DNA of 64,000 bases from Maribacter stanieri (GTDB lineage: Bacteria; Bacteroidota; Bacteroidia; Flavobacteriales; Flavobacteriaceae). Below the pieces are notes generated by a model. That model was not told the DNA's origin, did not search any database, and saw only the letters and a list, made by a program, of their open reading frames with translations. Shown here in pieces: positions 54,649 to 63,908 of this stretch. Made by a program: the position numbers and the translations under genes. Position 1 is the stretch's first letter, and each line of letters opens with the position of its first letter. Location of the stretch: NCBI RefSeq assembly GCF_900112245.1, contig NZ_FOYX01000001.1, forward strand, positions 1,165,856-1,229,855, written 5' to 3'.

Positions 54649-57231
54649 ATGGCACACCAGACTAAACTTTTAAAACAAGAATTAAGTACAGAAAAACTAA
54701 AAGAATACTTCCCTAACGGGCAAGTCAATACCTATTCTAAAGGATATATAATTAGTTATATCCATAAAAAAGTAAGCACATTTAGGTGGTTATTAGAGGG
54801 TGGTGTCAACTATTATATTTCGTTTGAAAACCCAGAGAGCGATATTTTGGTTTGTCAAAATTCAGAGCCTTTTTCCACCATAGGTTTAAATGGTTTTAAT
54901 ACACCGCAAAGGTTTACTTATAAAGCTGTGGTCTCATCGCCAAAAGCTACATTTTTTGAAATACCTTTTATAGCGCTTGAAGCATATTTAAAGAAAGGGC
55001 ATCAAAACATTCTTTTAAAGAATATAGGTGCTAAATTATATCGTGTTCTACAAACAGCTTTATTAAAGCAGACCGAATTATTGAACCCGGTAAGGTTTCA
55101 GCCTTTTGTAGAAGATCGTCAATTCTTTATTTCGCCAGTTGCAGAACACGAAGAGATTGTATCGTTAATGAGACGTTCTCCTTTTCTCGATTATTTTGAA
55201 GAGGAAAATCTAATGGCATTGGCAGGCTTGGCAGAACGTAGAGAATATGAACCAGATGAGGTTTTGTATGTACAAGATGGTTCAAGTAATGGTTTGTTTA
55301 TATTAATTCACGGAGAGGTTACTATAAAACGAATAGAGAATACCATTGAAATTAAGCAACGTTCCATAAAAAATGCTGGCTTTGTTTTCGGTTGGTCATG
55401 TTTATTGAAAGAAAAGGATATCTGCTCTGCCATTACAAATACTAAAACATCTGCCTATTTTATTCCTGATGGGGAACTCATGAAATTATTTCGTAAGGAT
55501 GATGCTTTTGAAGGTCAATTTTTTAAAAGGCTTTTATGGCTAATGGGCAATCAACTTAACGCAGCTTTTGTACGTTATATTGGTTTGTTGGGTGAGCACA
55601 GTATAGAAGCGGTTTATCAACTTATTAGTAATAACAAATCTCGCTTATTGTTATCATCTCCATTACATCAAGTACCACACCTATTAAAAAGTAATACTAC
55701 CAAGCAATTTGCTTATGATGCCTTAATTGGCTTAGTTAAAAAAGGGACTTCTTTAGAGAGACATATTGCGTCTTTAAGTTTAGAGTTGTTAAGCGAAGAC
55801 CAGAAAGAGCATGAGTTTATCAGTGGGTTACAACAGATATATGAAAATGTTGCAGAAAAGGAAAGTCAGAACCCGAAAATGAACAGGAAAGTATGTGCAG
55901 AACTTACCGTAAAGGTTTTTGATAAAGTACCCTACATAATTGAAGGATTGGAGAATTTACCAGAAAGTACCGGTAATATTTTCATTTATAATCATTTGGT
56001 AAACGATCAACATTATGTGCTGAATAATAATTTTCAAATAACTCTAGACTCTCATTTTCTAAGTGCCATGGTGTTATATAAAAAATATAATGAACCGGGA
56101 ATTAGAACAGTTAGAATTGGAAAAGGGCAAGAATACGGACACCAGAATTACTACGATAATTTAGGGTATATCAATGTATACACGCAAGAATCTGAACAGC
56201 AAACAGCTACCTGCAAAAAAGAATCTCGAAGTATTTTTTACAGTGAAGCTTCTAAGTACCTTCAAAATGATTATAATCTAATTATTAGTCCAGAAGGAAC
56301 TTCCTACAGAACAGATGAATCTCCTGGCCCATTTAAAATGGGAGCATTTAAATTAGCCTTGAATACAGTGCCAGAACCTTATATAATACCTGTGGTAATG
56401 GTAAATTTTGACCATAGAATAGGTAAGTCGTTATACTACTGTGCTATAAAGGAACCTTTTAAATTGAGTGAAAAAGTGCCTTCTAGAAATAATGCCGATT
56501 TGTATGCCTTTGTACAGCAGTATGAAAACAATTATAAAGGATATGTGCAAACTGCGATTAAAAGAGCAGAACAGTTGAATGTGTCATCTTCAGGAGCTGA
56601 TAGTTTAGAAGAGCCACCTGCTATATGGTGCAATGAAATAAAAAGACTGAAGAGACGTGTTGATAAACTGGAAACGCAAGAAAATCTTATTGCTTTCTAC
56701 GGTAGTTCGTCTGTGCGTTTATGGGTGAATATGAAGCGTGATTTAAGTCCGTTCAATGTAGTGAATCTTGGCTTTGGCGGATCTACATTTGCGTGGTGTA
56801 TTCATTATTTCGATGAGATTTTTAAAGAAGCAAATCCTTCAAAAATTGTTTTGTACGCAGGCGAAAATGATTTGAATGATGGTAAGACACCACAAGAAGT
56901 ATTATCAGGATGTATGGAATTGGTGCAGTTGGTTAAAAACAAATATCCTGATATAGAATTGGCATTAATAAGTTTGAAGCCAAGTGTAGAGCGCGAACAT
57001 CTAATTCCTTTAATTATGGAAACAAACCTCATGTTGTCCAAGTATTTTATCACCGAACTTAATGCACAATATATCAATGTATTTGCACAAATGATTACTA
57101 CGGATAATAGACCTATTCCAGAATTATATCTTTCTGACGGATTGCATTTAAATAAGCAAGGCTATGCGCTGTGGAGTACTGCTATTAAAAAAGCACTACA
57201 AGCAGCGGATAGCCTTGAACTTGAAATCTAA
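54649..57231 (+). CDS. Fusion: two cNMP-binding-like domains, PlsC-type acyltransferase, SGNH hydrolase
   Basis: 860 aa, no signal peptide. Residues 20-130 and 165-300 are beta-roll domains of the cyclic-nucleotide-binding type (second: EYEPDEVLYVQDGSSNGLFI, HGEVTIKR). Residues 420-640 resemble PlsC acyltransferases (SPEGTSYRTDESPGPFKMGA, IIPVVMVNF); the histidine block reads NHLVND, spacing H-x3-D instead of the usual H-x4-D. Residues 680-860 are an SGNH/GDSL esterase: GSSS near Gly685, NLGFGGS, AGENDLNDG and SDGLHLN. Acyl transfer and deacylation on one cNMP-gated chain is inferred. Confidence 0.82.
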   Translation: MAHQTKLLKQELSTEKLKEYFPNGQVNTYSKGYIISYIHKKVSTFRWLLEGGVNYYISFENPESDILVCQNSEPFSTIGLNGFNTPQRFTYKAVVSSPKATFFEIPFIALEAYLKKGHQNILLKNIGAKLYRVLQTALLKQTELLNPVRFQPFVEDRQFFISPVAEHEEIVSLMRRSPFLDYFEEENLMALAGLAERREYEPDEVLYVQDGSSNGLFILIHGEVTIKRIENTIEIKQRSIKNAGFVFGWSCLLKEKDICSAITNTKTSAYFIPDGELMKLFRKDDAFEGQFFKRLLWLMGNQLNAAFVRYIGLLGEHSIEAVYQLISNNKSRLLLSSPLHQVPHLLKSNTTKQFAYDALIGLVKKGTSLERHIASLSLELLSEDQKEHEFISGLQQIYENVAEKESQNPKMNRKVCAELTVKVFDKVPYIIEGLENLPESTGNIFIYNHLVNDQHYVLNNNFQITLDSHFLSAMVLYKKYNEPGIRTVRIGKGQEYGHQNYYDNLGYINVYTQESEQQTATCKKESRSIFYSEASKYLQNDYNLIISPEGTSYRTDESPGPFKMGAFKLALNTVPEPYIIPVVMVNFDHRIGKSLYYCAIKEPFKLSEKVPSRNNADLYAFVQQYENNYKGYVQTAIKRAEQLNVSSSGADSLEEPPAIWCNEIKRLKRRVDKLETQENLIAFYGSSSVRLWVNMKRDLSPFNVVNLGFGGSTFAWCIHYFDEIFKEANPSKIVLYAGENDLNDGKTPQEVLSGCMELVQLVKNKYPDIELALISLKPSVEREHLIPLIMETNLMLSKYFITELNAQYINVFAQMITTDNRPIPELYLSDGLHLNKQGYALWSTAIKKALQAADSLELEI

Positions 57232-57247
57232 TTATTGTTTGGAGAAC

Positions 57248-58798
57248 CTATTCGTCTTGGCCACCTTTACGTTGTGGAGATCTTGGCGTTGGCCATTCTC
57301 CTTTTTCGCCAGATCTAGGATTAATACCTAAAACGGCTTTTTCACGAGATGTTTTTTCAGGATCCTCACATGCCATATAGGTTAAAATTGCAGTAAGAAT
57401 TGCGTTGTTACGCACATCATCAAATACAATTTTATCATAGGTGTCTAAATTTGTATGCCACGTGTAATTCCAGTAGTCCCAACTTAAAGAGCTTAATGAA
57501 AAAGCAGGAGCACCCGCCGCTACAAAAGATGCATAATCTGATCCACCACGACCAGGCGAACCTGGGAAAGTAGTTTCAATCTCATTCTTGTATGTTTCAG
57601 GAACTGCTTCTAACCAACGTCCTAAATAATCATAGGCATGTAAGAAACCTTGTCCAGATAAACGAACAACTCTTCCTGTTCCATTATCTTGATTGAAGAC
57701 AGCTTGTACGCCGGCAACAATTTCTGGATGATCTTCTACAAAAGAACTTGAACCGTTTAAACCTTGTTCTTCACTACCCCAATGTCCAATTAAGATTGTT
57801 CTTTTTGGATTTGGGTATACTTTCTTTAAAATACGGGCAGCCTCTAACATGGTAATGGTACCTGTACCGTTATCTGTTGCTCCTGTTCCTCCATCCCAAG
57901 AATCAAAATGCGCAGACAAAATCACATATTCGTCAGGGAACTCGGTTCCTGGTATTGTTGCAATTGTATTGAACGTTGGTACTACACCAAGATCTTTTGA
58001 TTCGGCTACTATTTTAATTTTGGTATCGGCACCATGTTCTACCATTCTGTATAGCATTCCGTAGTCTTCTAAAGAGATATCTACTGCAGGAATTTTTTTT
58101 GTACCTGCACTAAATATTTTGTTTGCTCCAAAACCTTCAGACCATCTAGATTGTGCAATACCAACAGCACCCGCTCTTTCAAAAGCCGAATTAATATTTC
58201 TACTGTTATAGCCAGTATTACTAATATTCTGTCTCCATTCTTTTTCTATTGAATCACGTTCCGATTTCATTTTCTCGAACGATTCTTTAGTAGCATACTC
58301 TTCCCAGTTTTCATCTGGTCTACCCGTTGGTTGCAACATGCTTACCATAACTATTTTTCCTTTAACGTTAGGAAGCCATTTTACGAAAGCTAAAGAGTCG
58401 GTAAAAGTAGGTAGTGTAATTAATGATGCCGTAACGCCTTTAGAACTTGTGCCTGGGTTCCAGGCTAATTGTGTAGCGTGTAGTGAAGCTACTCGTGGTG
58501 ATACCATATCTACATGGGTAATGCCTCTTTGCCAACCTTTCCAGGTTCCCCATTGTTGGTTTTCTGAGGAAATACCCCATTTTTTATAGGTATTTATTGC
58601 CCAATCATGTGCGTTTTTCATTTCTGGAGTACCTACCAAACGTGGACCGTTGAGGTCCATTAATTCGTAAGCCAATTGCTCTAATTGAGAGTTTTCAATA
58701 CCTTCTTTTTCGATGGCAGTAATAATGTCTTTTGTGGTTTGTGAAATTGCAAATGTGGTGCATAGCATATATGCACAAATGAGTAGTCCTTTTTTCAT
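57248..58798 (-). CDS. Secreted M28 metallopeptidase with PA domain
   Basis: 516 aa from ATG at 58798 (Met3 of the longest frame). Signal peptide (GLLICAYMLCTTFAISQ). A PA insertion at about 120-250 precedes an M28 catalytic domain: LSAHFDSWDGGTGATDNGTG, GHWGSEEQGLNGSS, VFNQDNGTG and YTWHTNLDTYDK give the two-zinc ligand set and catalytic Glu. Similar to glutamate carboxypeptidase-like enzymes of the phylum. The end GEKGEWPTPRSPQRKGG is a charged tail. Single gene, convergent with the fusion gene. Confidence 0.88.
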   Translation of the reverse strand: MKKGLLICAYMLCTTFAISQTTKDIITAIEKEGIENSQLEQLAYELMDLNGPRLVGTPEMKNAHDWAINTYKKWGISSENQQWGTWKGWQRGITHVDMVSPRVASLHATQLAWNPGTSSKGVTASLITLPTFTDSLAFVKWLPNVKGKIVMVSMLQPTGRPDENWEEYATKESFEKMKSERDSIEKEWRQNISNTGYNSRNINSAFERAGAVGIAQSRWSEGFGANKIFSAGTKKIPAVDISLEDYGMLYRMVEHGADTKIKIVAESKDLGVVPTFNTIATIPGTEFPDEYVILSAHFDSWDGGTGATDNGTGTITMLEAARILKKVYPNPKRTILIGHWGSEEQGLNGSSSFVEDHPEIVAGVQAVFNQDNGTGRVVRLSGQGFLHAYDYLGRWLEAVPETYKNEIETTFPGSPGRGGSDYASFVAAGAPAFSLSSLSWDYWNYTWHTNLDTYDKIVFDDVRNNAILTAILTYMACEDPEKTSREKAVLGINPRSGEKGEWPTPRSPQRKGGQDE

Positions 58799-58855
58799 GT
58801 TCAAGATAGTTTGTTAGATGAACTAAGGTACTAATTTAAGGTCGTAAGAAGGATG

Positions 58856-59299
58856 TTAAAAGTTAATGGATTTCTCTATGAATTTAGGAAGACTTTCCTT
58901 AATTAAATATTCCCAACCAGCTGCACCACTTTCTCTTTTAAATTCTGGGATATCGGTTGGAAAATCTGTTATGATTTCACTTTTAACCGTTAGAAGGGTT
59001 TGTTCCTCTTTTTTTGATATTTCAAAGGTAGAAATACTCTCTCCAGGGTATTCATTGAAGGTCCAGTGATAGCAAATTTTTAAATTGGGAACTACTTCCG
59101 TAACGCTCCAATTATGTGTAAAATTATGTTCACCGGAACTTACTAGAAATTGAGTTTTAAATCCAACTTTTGGCTCAAAATTTGGAATAACATCAAAATA
59201 CCATTTACGCATGTGTACTACATTGGTCAATGCTTCCCAGACTTGTTCAATTGATGCATTTAATAGTTGCTCTACAATAATGGGTTCATTCTGTTTCAT
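58856..59299 (-). CDS. SRPBCC (AHSA1-like) protein
   Basis: 147 aa. Aha1/START-like fold: VEQLLNASIEQVWEALTNVVHMRKWYFDV, ICYHWTFNEYPGES, ESGAAGWEYLIKESLPKFIE. Binds an unknown hydrophobic ligand or acts as a chaperone regulator. Lies 11 bp after the stop of the dehydrogenase operon on the same strand, so it may be read with it. Confidence 0.83.
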   Translation of the reverse strand: MKQNEPIIVEQLLNASIEQVWEALTNVVHMRKWYFDVIPNFEPKVGFKTQFLVSSGEHNFTHNWSVTEVVPNLKICYHWTFNEYPGESISTFEISKKEEQTLLTVKSEIITDFPTDIPEFKRESGAAGWEYLIKESLPKFIEKSINF

Positions 59300-59310
59300 G
59301 GTACTATGCT

Positions 59311-60273
59311 TTAGCTTATCCCTAGTTCTTTTCGATTAAAAATACAATTTGCCATTGGTTGTTCATTTCGTAGAATAGCGAGTGTATTTTCAACTGTCAT
59401 AGTACACATTTTTGTGTAGGTGGTTTTAGTTAAGCTTCCCAAATGAGCAGTAACCAAAACATTATCTAATTGAAGTAACGGGTCGTTTTCATTGGGAGGT
59501 TCTTGCGCTAATACATCTGCTGCGAAACCTGCTATTTTCTTGTCATTTAAAGCAATCAACAATTCTTTTTGGTCAATAATTCCGCCTCTTGCCGTATTGA
59601 TAAGTAATGCGGACGGTTTCATTTTTGAAAATGCCGAAGCATTGATGAGGTTTTCTGTTTTTGAAGTCAACGGAAGATGTAAACTAATACTATCCGATGT
59701 ATTTAAAAGCTGGTTAAATTCTACAAAGGAGTAGGGGACATCTTCTTTTTTAGAACTCCAGTACACAACATGCATACCTAAAGCAGTGGCAATCTTTGCA
59801 ACTTTTTTACCTATGTTTCCCATCCCGATAATACCTAATGTTTTACCGTGAGATTCATCTCCTATGTACGAACCTCTGTCCACCCATCTGTTATCTTTTA
59901 CCATGCTTACCGCATTGTACAAATTCCGTTGAAGCATTAGTAATAGGGCAATGGTATGTTCTGCAATAGTATCGGCATTGGAATTTGGCGCATTCACCAC
60001 TTTAATCCCTTTTTTTGTAGCCGAAGACACATCAATATTATCTAGTCCAACTCCGCAACGCGAAATAACTTTTAAGTTGGGCAATTGTTCCATTAACGAT
60101 TCACGAACCTGACCTTTACCTCGTGTAATGATAGCATCAATAGCATAGTTTTCTAGCTGATGATTCAGTGATGCTTCATCATAAGCGGTTAGAATGTTCA
60201 TATCCGTAGCATTCTCTAACATTTGCATCGCATCATCGGCAACCGTTTCTAGTAAAAGGATGTTCTTATTCAT
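59311..60273 (-). CDS. D-2-hydroxyacid dehydrogenase family protein
   Basis: 320 aa from ATG at 60273, chosen because MNKNILLLETV begins the fold; a longer frame would run over the neighbour. NAD-dependent 2-hydroxyacid/phosphoglycerate-type dehydrogenase: GIIGMGNIGKKVA nucleotide loop, INTARGGIID with catalytic Arg, a Glu in VLAQEPP and His in VTAHLGS. Its start overlaps the VOC gene's stop by 8 bp. In this operon it probably acts on a sugar-acid-derived hydroxyacid rather than in serine synthesis; substrate inferred only. Confidence 0.88.
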   Translation of the reverse strand: MNKNILLLETVADDAMQMLENATDMNILTAYDEASLNHQLENYAIDAIITRGKGQVRESLMEQLPNLKVISRCGVGLDNIDVSSATKKGIKVVNAPNSNADTIAEHTIALLLMLQRNLYNAVSMVKDNRWVDRGSYIGDESHGKTLGIIGMGNIGKKVAKIATALGMHVVYWSSKKEDVPYSFVEFNQLLNTSDSISLHLPLTSKTENLINASAFSKMKPSALLINTARGGIIDQKELLIALNDKKIAGFAADVLAQEPPNENDPLLQLDNVLVTAHLGSLTKTTYTKMCTMTVENTLAILRNEQPMANCIFNRKELGIS

Positions 60274-60760
60274 CGGATTTGTGGTAAAGGGTTGCGTCTT
60301 TAGATTTATACCCTCGGAAATCATTTCGCCCAGAGACATAGATTCCTTCTTTGTACAATTCGTCTTCAAAAATCTTCGGGTCAATATAATCCCCGGGTAC
60401 AGAAGAAAGTTCTACCAAATTACCTGATGGGTCACGAACAAACATTTGAATGGCACCATCGGGTAATTGACGCACATTTCCCCATGGTTTAATATCAATA
60501 ACACCCAGTTCCTTCATCCGAAAGAACAATGTGTTAATATCATCTACTTGAACACAGATATGACCTCTAAATGAATATGAATCTTCCCACTCCGTTAAGT
60601 GTAATTGTTGCTCTTCGTTGAATTTAAAAAATGCAGTTGGGTAATCGAACAAGAATGCGGGTATGGCTTCTAAACCCAGTTCTTCTTCGTAAAATTTGCA
60701 CGCTTCTTCTAAGTTGCTTACCACTAACGCAACGTGGTTAATATGTACTGCCTTTGCCAT
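60266..60760 (-). CDS. VOC-family protein
   Basis: 164 aa. INHVALVVSNLEEACKFYEEELGLEAI, HICVQVDDINTLFFRMKELG and VRDPSGNLVELSS give the His/Glu metal set of glyoxalase/dioxygenase-fold proteins. Substrate unknown. Lies 3 bp after the enolase-superfamily gene and overlaps the dehydrogenase start, so it belongs to the catabolic-type operon. Confidence 0.85.
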   Translation of the reverse strand: MAKAVHINHVALVVSNLEEACKFYEEELGLEAIPAFLFDYPTAFFKFNEEQQLHLTEWEDSYSFRGHICVQVDDINTLFFRMKELGVIDIKPWGNVRQLPDGAIQMFVRDPSGNLVELSSVPGDYIDPKIFEDELYKEGIYVSGRNDFRGYKSKDATLYHKSDE

Positions 60761-60763
60761 AAT

Positions 60764-61927
60764 TTATTGTTTAAAGTCTTTTACAAAATCCCAATTAGGT
60801 GTTAAGCCCAAACCTGGTCTATCTGGAGCTATAAGCATTCCTTCCTTATCCACTGTAATGTCTTCTTCCACCAAATCGTACATCATAGGATTACCGCCCA
60901 ATGAAAATTCAATAACATTTGCTGAAGGAGAAGCGAATGCAACAGAGAGTCCCGCCATAAAAGAAAATGCAGACCCCCAACAATGTGGTGCCAATTCTAA
61001 TTGATAAGTATGAGCTAATTGTGATACACGCATGGCTTCGGTAATACCTCCAATTATAGCACAATCTGGTTGTAAAACATCTAAGGCACGTTCTGCAATT
61101 AAATCCCGAACATCAAAAGCTGTGTATTCGCTTTCGCCTGCAGCAATTGGTATAAAGGTGTTTGCACGAACTTCTGCAGTGCCAATTTTATTATCGGGAC
61201 TTATAGGTTCTTCAAACCAGTATAGATTACAATCTTCTACGCCTTTGGTAAATTGTTTGGCTTCCGGTACACTAAACGTTCCATGGGCATCGGTCATTAA
61301 TTTTATATGGTCTGGCAATGCTTCTCGTGCTGCCTTTACCCGTTTTATACTTTCGGCAACGGTTTGGTCCATAATACCAACGCGCATTTTTACTCCGCCA
61401 AATCCTTTTTTCGTGTAGCCTACTAATTGTTCGCCAATAGCATCGGCTTTTGCCCAACCACCACTTGCATATGCAGGCATTTTATCGCGACAGCTTCCAC
61501 CTAACAATTCAACGACAGGAGCACCTAAAGTTTTTCCTTTAATATCCCAAAGGGCAGTATCAATACCACTCATGGCAGAAATGGTTAATCCTCTTCTTCC
61601 TAAAATTGGAAATTTACGCCCTCTAGAAAGTGAATAGTGGTCTCTGGTACCATTGTAAACATGCTCCCAAATACGAGAAATATTACGGGCATCTTTACCA
61701 ATTAATTGTGGCTTTAATTCATTTTCGATGCAACTCACAATAGAGGCGCAGGATCCAGAAGAACCTACTGCGGCTTTTGCTTCGCCAAAACCTTGTAACC
61801 CGGTATCGGTTGTTACAACGACCAATGTCATATCAAAGTTTGTTAATAGACCGTAATCTGAAAAATGTTGTTTTTCTTTTGGTATAGGGCAGCGTAACCA
61901 AAAGGCTTCTATATTGGTAATTTTCAT
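60764..61927 (-). CDS. Enolase-superfamily (mandelate racemase/muconate lactonizing) enzyme
   Basis: 387 aa. N-terminal capping domain, then the barrel with GGVKMRVGI (Lys acid/base site as KxR), metal ligands Asp (MTDAHGTFS), Glu (YWFEEPISPDN) and Glu (AAGESEYTAF), and His in ELAPHCWGSA. Fits sugar-acid dehydratases or epimerases of this superfamily. The operon with a 2-hydroxyacid dehydrogenase and sugar isomerase suggests an acid-sugar substrate, which cannot be fixed from sequence. Overlaps the isomerase gene by 4 bp. Confidence 0.87.
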   Translation of the reverse strand: MKITNIEAFWLRCPIPKEKQHFSDYGLLTNFDMTLVVVTTDTGLQGFGEAKAAVGSSGSCASIVSCIENELKPQLIGKDARNISRIWEHVYNGTRDHYSLSRGRKFPILGRRGLTISAMSGIDTALWDIKGKTLGAPVVELLGGSCRDKMPAYASGGWAKADAIGEQLVGYTKKGFGGVKMRVGIMDQTVAESIKRVKAAREALPDHIKLMTDAHGTFSVPEAKQFTKGVEDCNLYWFEEPISPDNKIGTAEVRANTFIPIAAGESEYTAFDVRDLIAERALDVLQPDCAIIGGITEAMRVSQLAHTYQLELAPHCWGSAFSFMAGLSVAFASPSANVIEFSLGGNPMMYDLVEEDITVDKEGMLIAPDRPGLGLTPNWDFVKDFKQ

Positions 61928-62811
61928 TTGATAAGGTCTTTTAAGGTGTCTATTGATTTTTTGGTAAGCATGGTATAAAACTCATCGGTAGTAGCAGAAC
62001 TACCATGGTCTTCCAAGAATTTCTTTTGTTCAGCGGTCAGTCCTTCCGGATTGGTTTCAATTGAGTTTGGATATAGATTTGCAGGGGTACGGTCTAATGG
62101 AGCGCAAAACTCTACCGATAATACTTTGTTATACTCAATTTCTTTAAGAGTGTCAATAATTTTAGTCCAGTTGAGGTGGCCCATGCCAGGTGCCATTCTG
62201 TTATTGTCCGCAACATGAAAATTTACCAATCGCTTGCCGACTTTCTTCATCGTTTTGAACATATTTTCCTCTTCTAGGTTCATATGAAACGTATCTAAAC
62301 AAACTCCACAATTAGGACCAACAGCTTCGGCTAATGCCAAAGCTTGTTCCCCTCTATTTATAAAATATGTTTCAAAACGGTTGATGGGTTCAATACCAAT
62401 TTTCAGCCCATGGTCTTCCGTATACTTATAAATTTCTTGGATACCTTCAACAGCCCATTCCCATTCTTCGTCGGGTCTGGCATCGGGTACAATTTTACCT
62501 ACCGTTGCTGGTACTAATGAAATGACTTTACCACCCAATTCATAAACCATTTTAGCAACGTCTTTTACATATTGCACAGACATTTTACGTTGAGCAGGGT
62601 CTTTAGCAAGTAAGTTTCGCTGTTCTAACATTAAGGTTACAGATCCCCAACATTTTATACCGTATAAGTCTAAGAGTAATTGAGTCTTTTTTATATCATA
62701 ACTCTCAGGAGCACCTTGTATTTCTAAATGAGTGTAATCTAATTTGTTGATTCTGCTTAGTGTGTGCTCTAAAGATTCTGCACGCATCCAATTATGTATT
62801 GCTAATTCCAT
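61924..62811 (-). CDS. TIM-barrel sugar isomerase/epimerase
   Basis: 295 aa, AP-endonuclease-2-type TIM barrel (LAIHNWMRAESLEHTLSRI, IGIEPINRFETYFINRGEQAL, CGVCLDTFHMNLEEENMF, NFHVADNNRMAPGMGHLNW, LSVEFCAPLD). Metal-binding Glu/Asp/His/Glu arrangement is complete, as in tagatose/psicose epimerases and related isomerases. No signal peptide. Upstream of the enolase-superfamily gene in the operon, overlapping it by 4 bp. Confidence 0.85.
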   Translation of the reverse strand: MELAIHNWMRAESLEHTLSRINKLDYTHLEIQGAPESYDIKKTQLLLDLYGIKCWGSVTLMLEQRNLLAKDPAQRKMSVQYVKDVAKMVYELGGKVISLVPATVGKIVPDARPDEEWEWAVEGIQEIYKYTEDHGLKIGIEPINRFETYFINRGEQALALAEAVGPNCGVCLDTFHMNLEEENMFKTMKKVGKRLVNFHVADNNRMAPGMGHLNWTKIIDTLKEIEYNKVLSVEFCAPLDRTPANLYPNSIETNPEGLTAEQKKFLEDHGSSATTDEFYTMLTKKSIDTLKDLIK

Positions 62812-62832
62812 TGGTAGGTAAGGTTGTTTTGT

Positions 62833-63114
62833 TTATCCAGTATATTCTATCTTTCTATGAAATCCATCACAGAATGGTTTGTTGTCAGAAACTCCACATC
62901 TACAAAATCCTGTAGTGCCCTCTTTTGTAACAATCTCGCCAGATGCCAATTGTATTTGTAAGTTTCCTTTAATTTTTAATGACCGTTGTTTGCTACAATG
63001 TATCTGTAACGCATTGGTCTTTAGATGTAATTTCTTCCATTTAGTTTGTTCATTTTTATAAGCTTTTAAGGTAGGTAAAAAATATTTCTTTTGCCTACTT
63101 ACAGGTACAACCAA
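62833..63114 (-). CDS. CDGSH-type iron-sulfur protein, TTG start
   Basis: 93 aa from a TTG (no in-frame ATG before the domain; a stop lies two codons upstream). The 2Fe-2S motif reads CRCGVSDNKPFCDGFH: the three Cys and one His are intact, while the usual Ser of CDGSH is Phe. Residues 1-50 are basic and low-similarity, so the real start may be later. First gene in the order of the catabolic-type group, 21 bp before the isomerase gene; may be an independent unit. Confidence 0.78.
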   Translation of the reverse strand: MVVPVSRQKKYFLPTLKAYKNEQTKWKKLHLKTNALQIHCSKQRSLKIKGNLQIQLASGEIVTKEGTTGFCRCGVSDNKPFCDGFHRKIEYTG

Positions 63115-63221
63115 TTGCTAAATTTTGTTATTATTTATATAACCGAGTATGAAAAGATATTGGTGGAACTTGAATATTTCAATTGTTGTTTATTTAATTT
63201 TACGTTTTATAATTTACGCTA

Positions 63222-63908
63222 ATGGCAGACTTAGAAGAACAACTTAATAATCCGGTTTGGTATTCCTTAAATGAAACTCATAAAAGGTTTGCTGTGGAAT
63301 TTGATGGTGTTCAGTTTTATGATCAAGAGGTATGTACTTTTGGGTCCTTTTTTGATGATTCAAAAACGATTGTAGCTGCGAACAAATATTCAAAAACTAC
63401 AGGTAGTTTTTTCTTTGTTTCAGAGAATCAAACTCCGAAAATAGACGCAGCTAGAATTGTGTTAGAGAAAAAGATTGATGGTTGTCAAATGGTTTTAAAT
63501 GAACTACCAGAGGTGTCGATAACCGAAGAGATTGTGCTTTTAGGCGATGAGTATATTGATGAAATATATAATTTAGTCCAGTTAGTAATGCCTGGTTATT
63601 ATAGAAGAAGAACTTTTGAAATGGGGAATTACTATGGTATATTTAAAGAAGGCAAATTAGTTTCAATAACCGGTCAACGAATGCAAACTAATCTTTTTAT
63701 AGAAGTTAGTGCAGTAGTTACACACCCTGATTATACACGAAAAGGATTGGCAAAACAGCTAATTGCACATACTACAAAACAAATTTTAAAAGCGCATAAA
63801 ACACCCATTTTGCATACCAATAAAGGAAACCTTGCTATTCCTCTTTATGAGAAATTAGGATTTCAATTAACCAGAGATATGAACTGGTGGTTGTATCGGA
63901 AAAAATAG
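63222..63908 (+). CDS. GNAT-family N-acetyltransferase (FR47-like)
   Basis: 228 aa. Residues 105-228 are the FR47-type acetyltransferase fold: VSAVVTHPDYTRKGLAKQLIAHTTKQI acetyl-CoA loop, then ILHTNKGNLAIPLYEKLGFQLTRDMNWWLYRK. The first 100 residues are a separate less conserved domain. Acceptor unknown. Divergent from the CDGSH gene; the last 92 bp of the window hold no further gene that I can support. Confidence 0.87.
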   Translation: MADLEEQLNNPVWYSLNETHKRFAVEFDGVQFYDQEVCTFGSFFDDSKTIVAANKYSKTTGSFFFVSENQTPKIDAARIVLEKKIDGCQMVLNELPEVSITEEIVLLGDEYIDEIYNLVQLVMPGYYRRRTFEMGNYYGIFKEGKLVSITGQRMQTNLFIEVSAVVTHPDYTRKGLAKQLIAHTTKQILKAHKTPILHTNKGNLAIPLYEKLGFQLTRDMNWWLYRKK

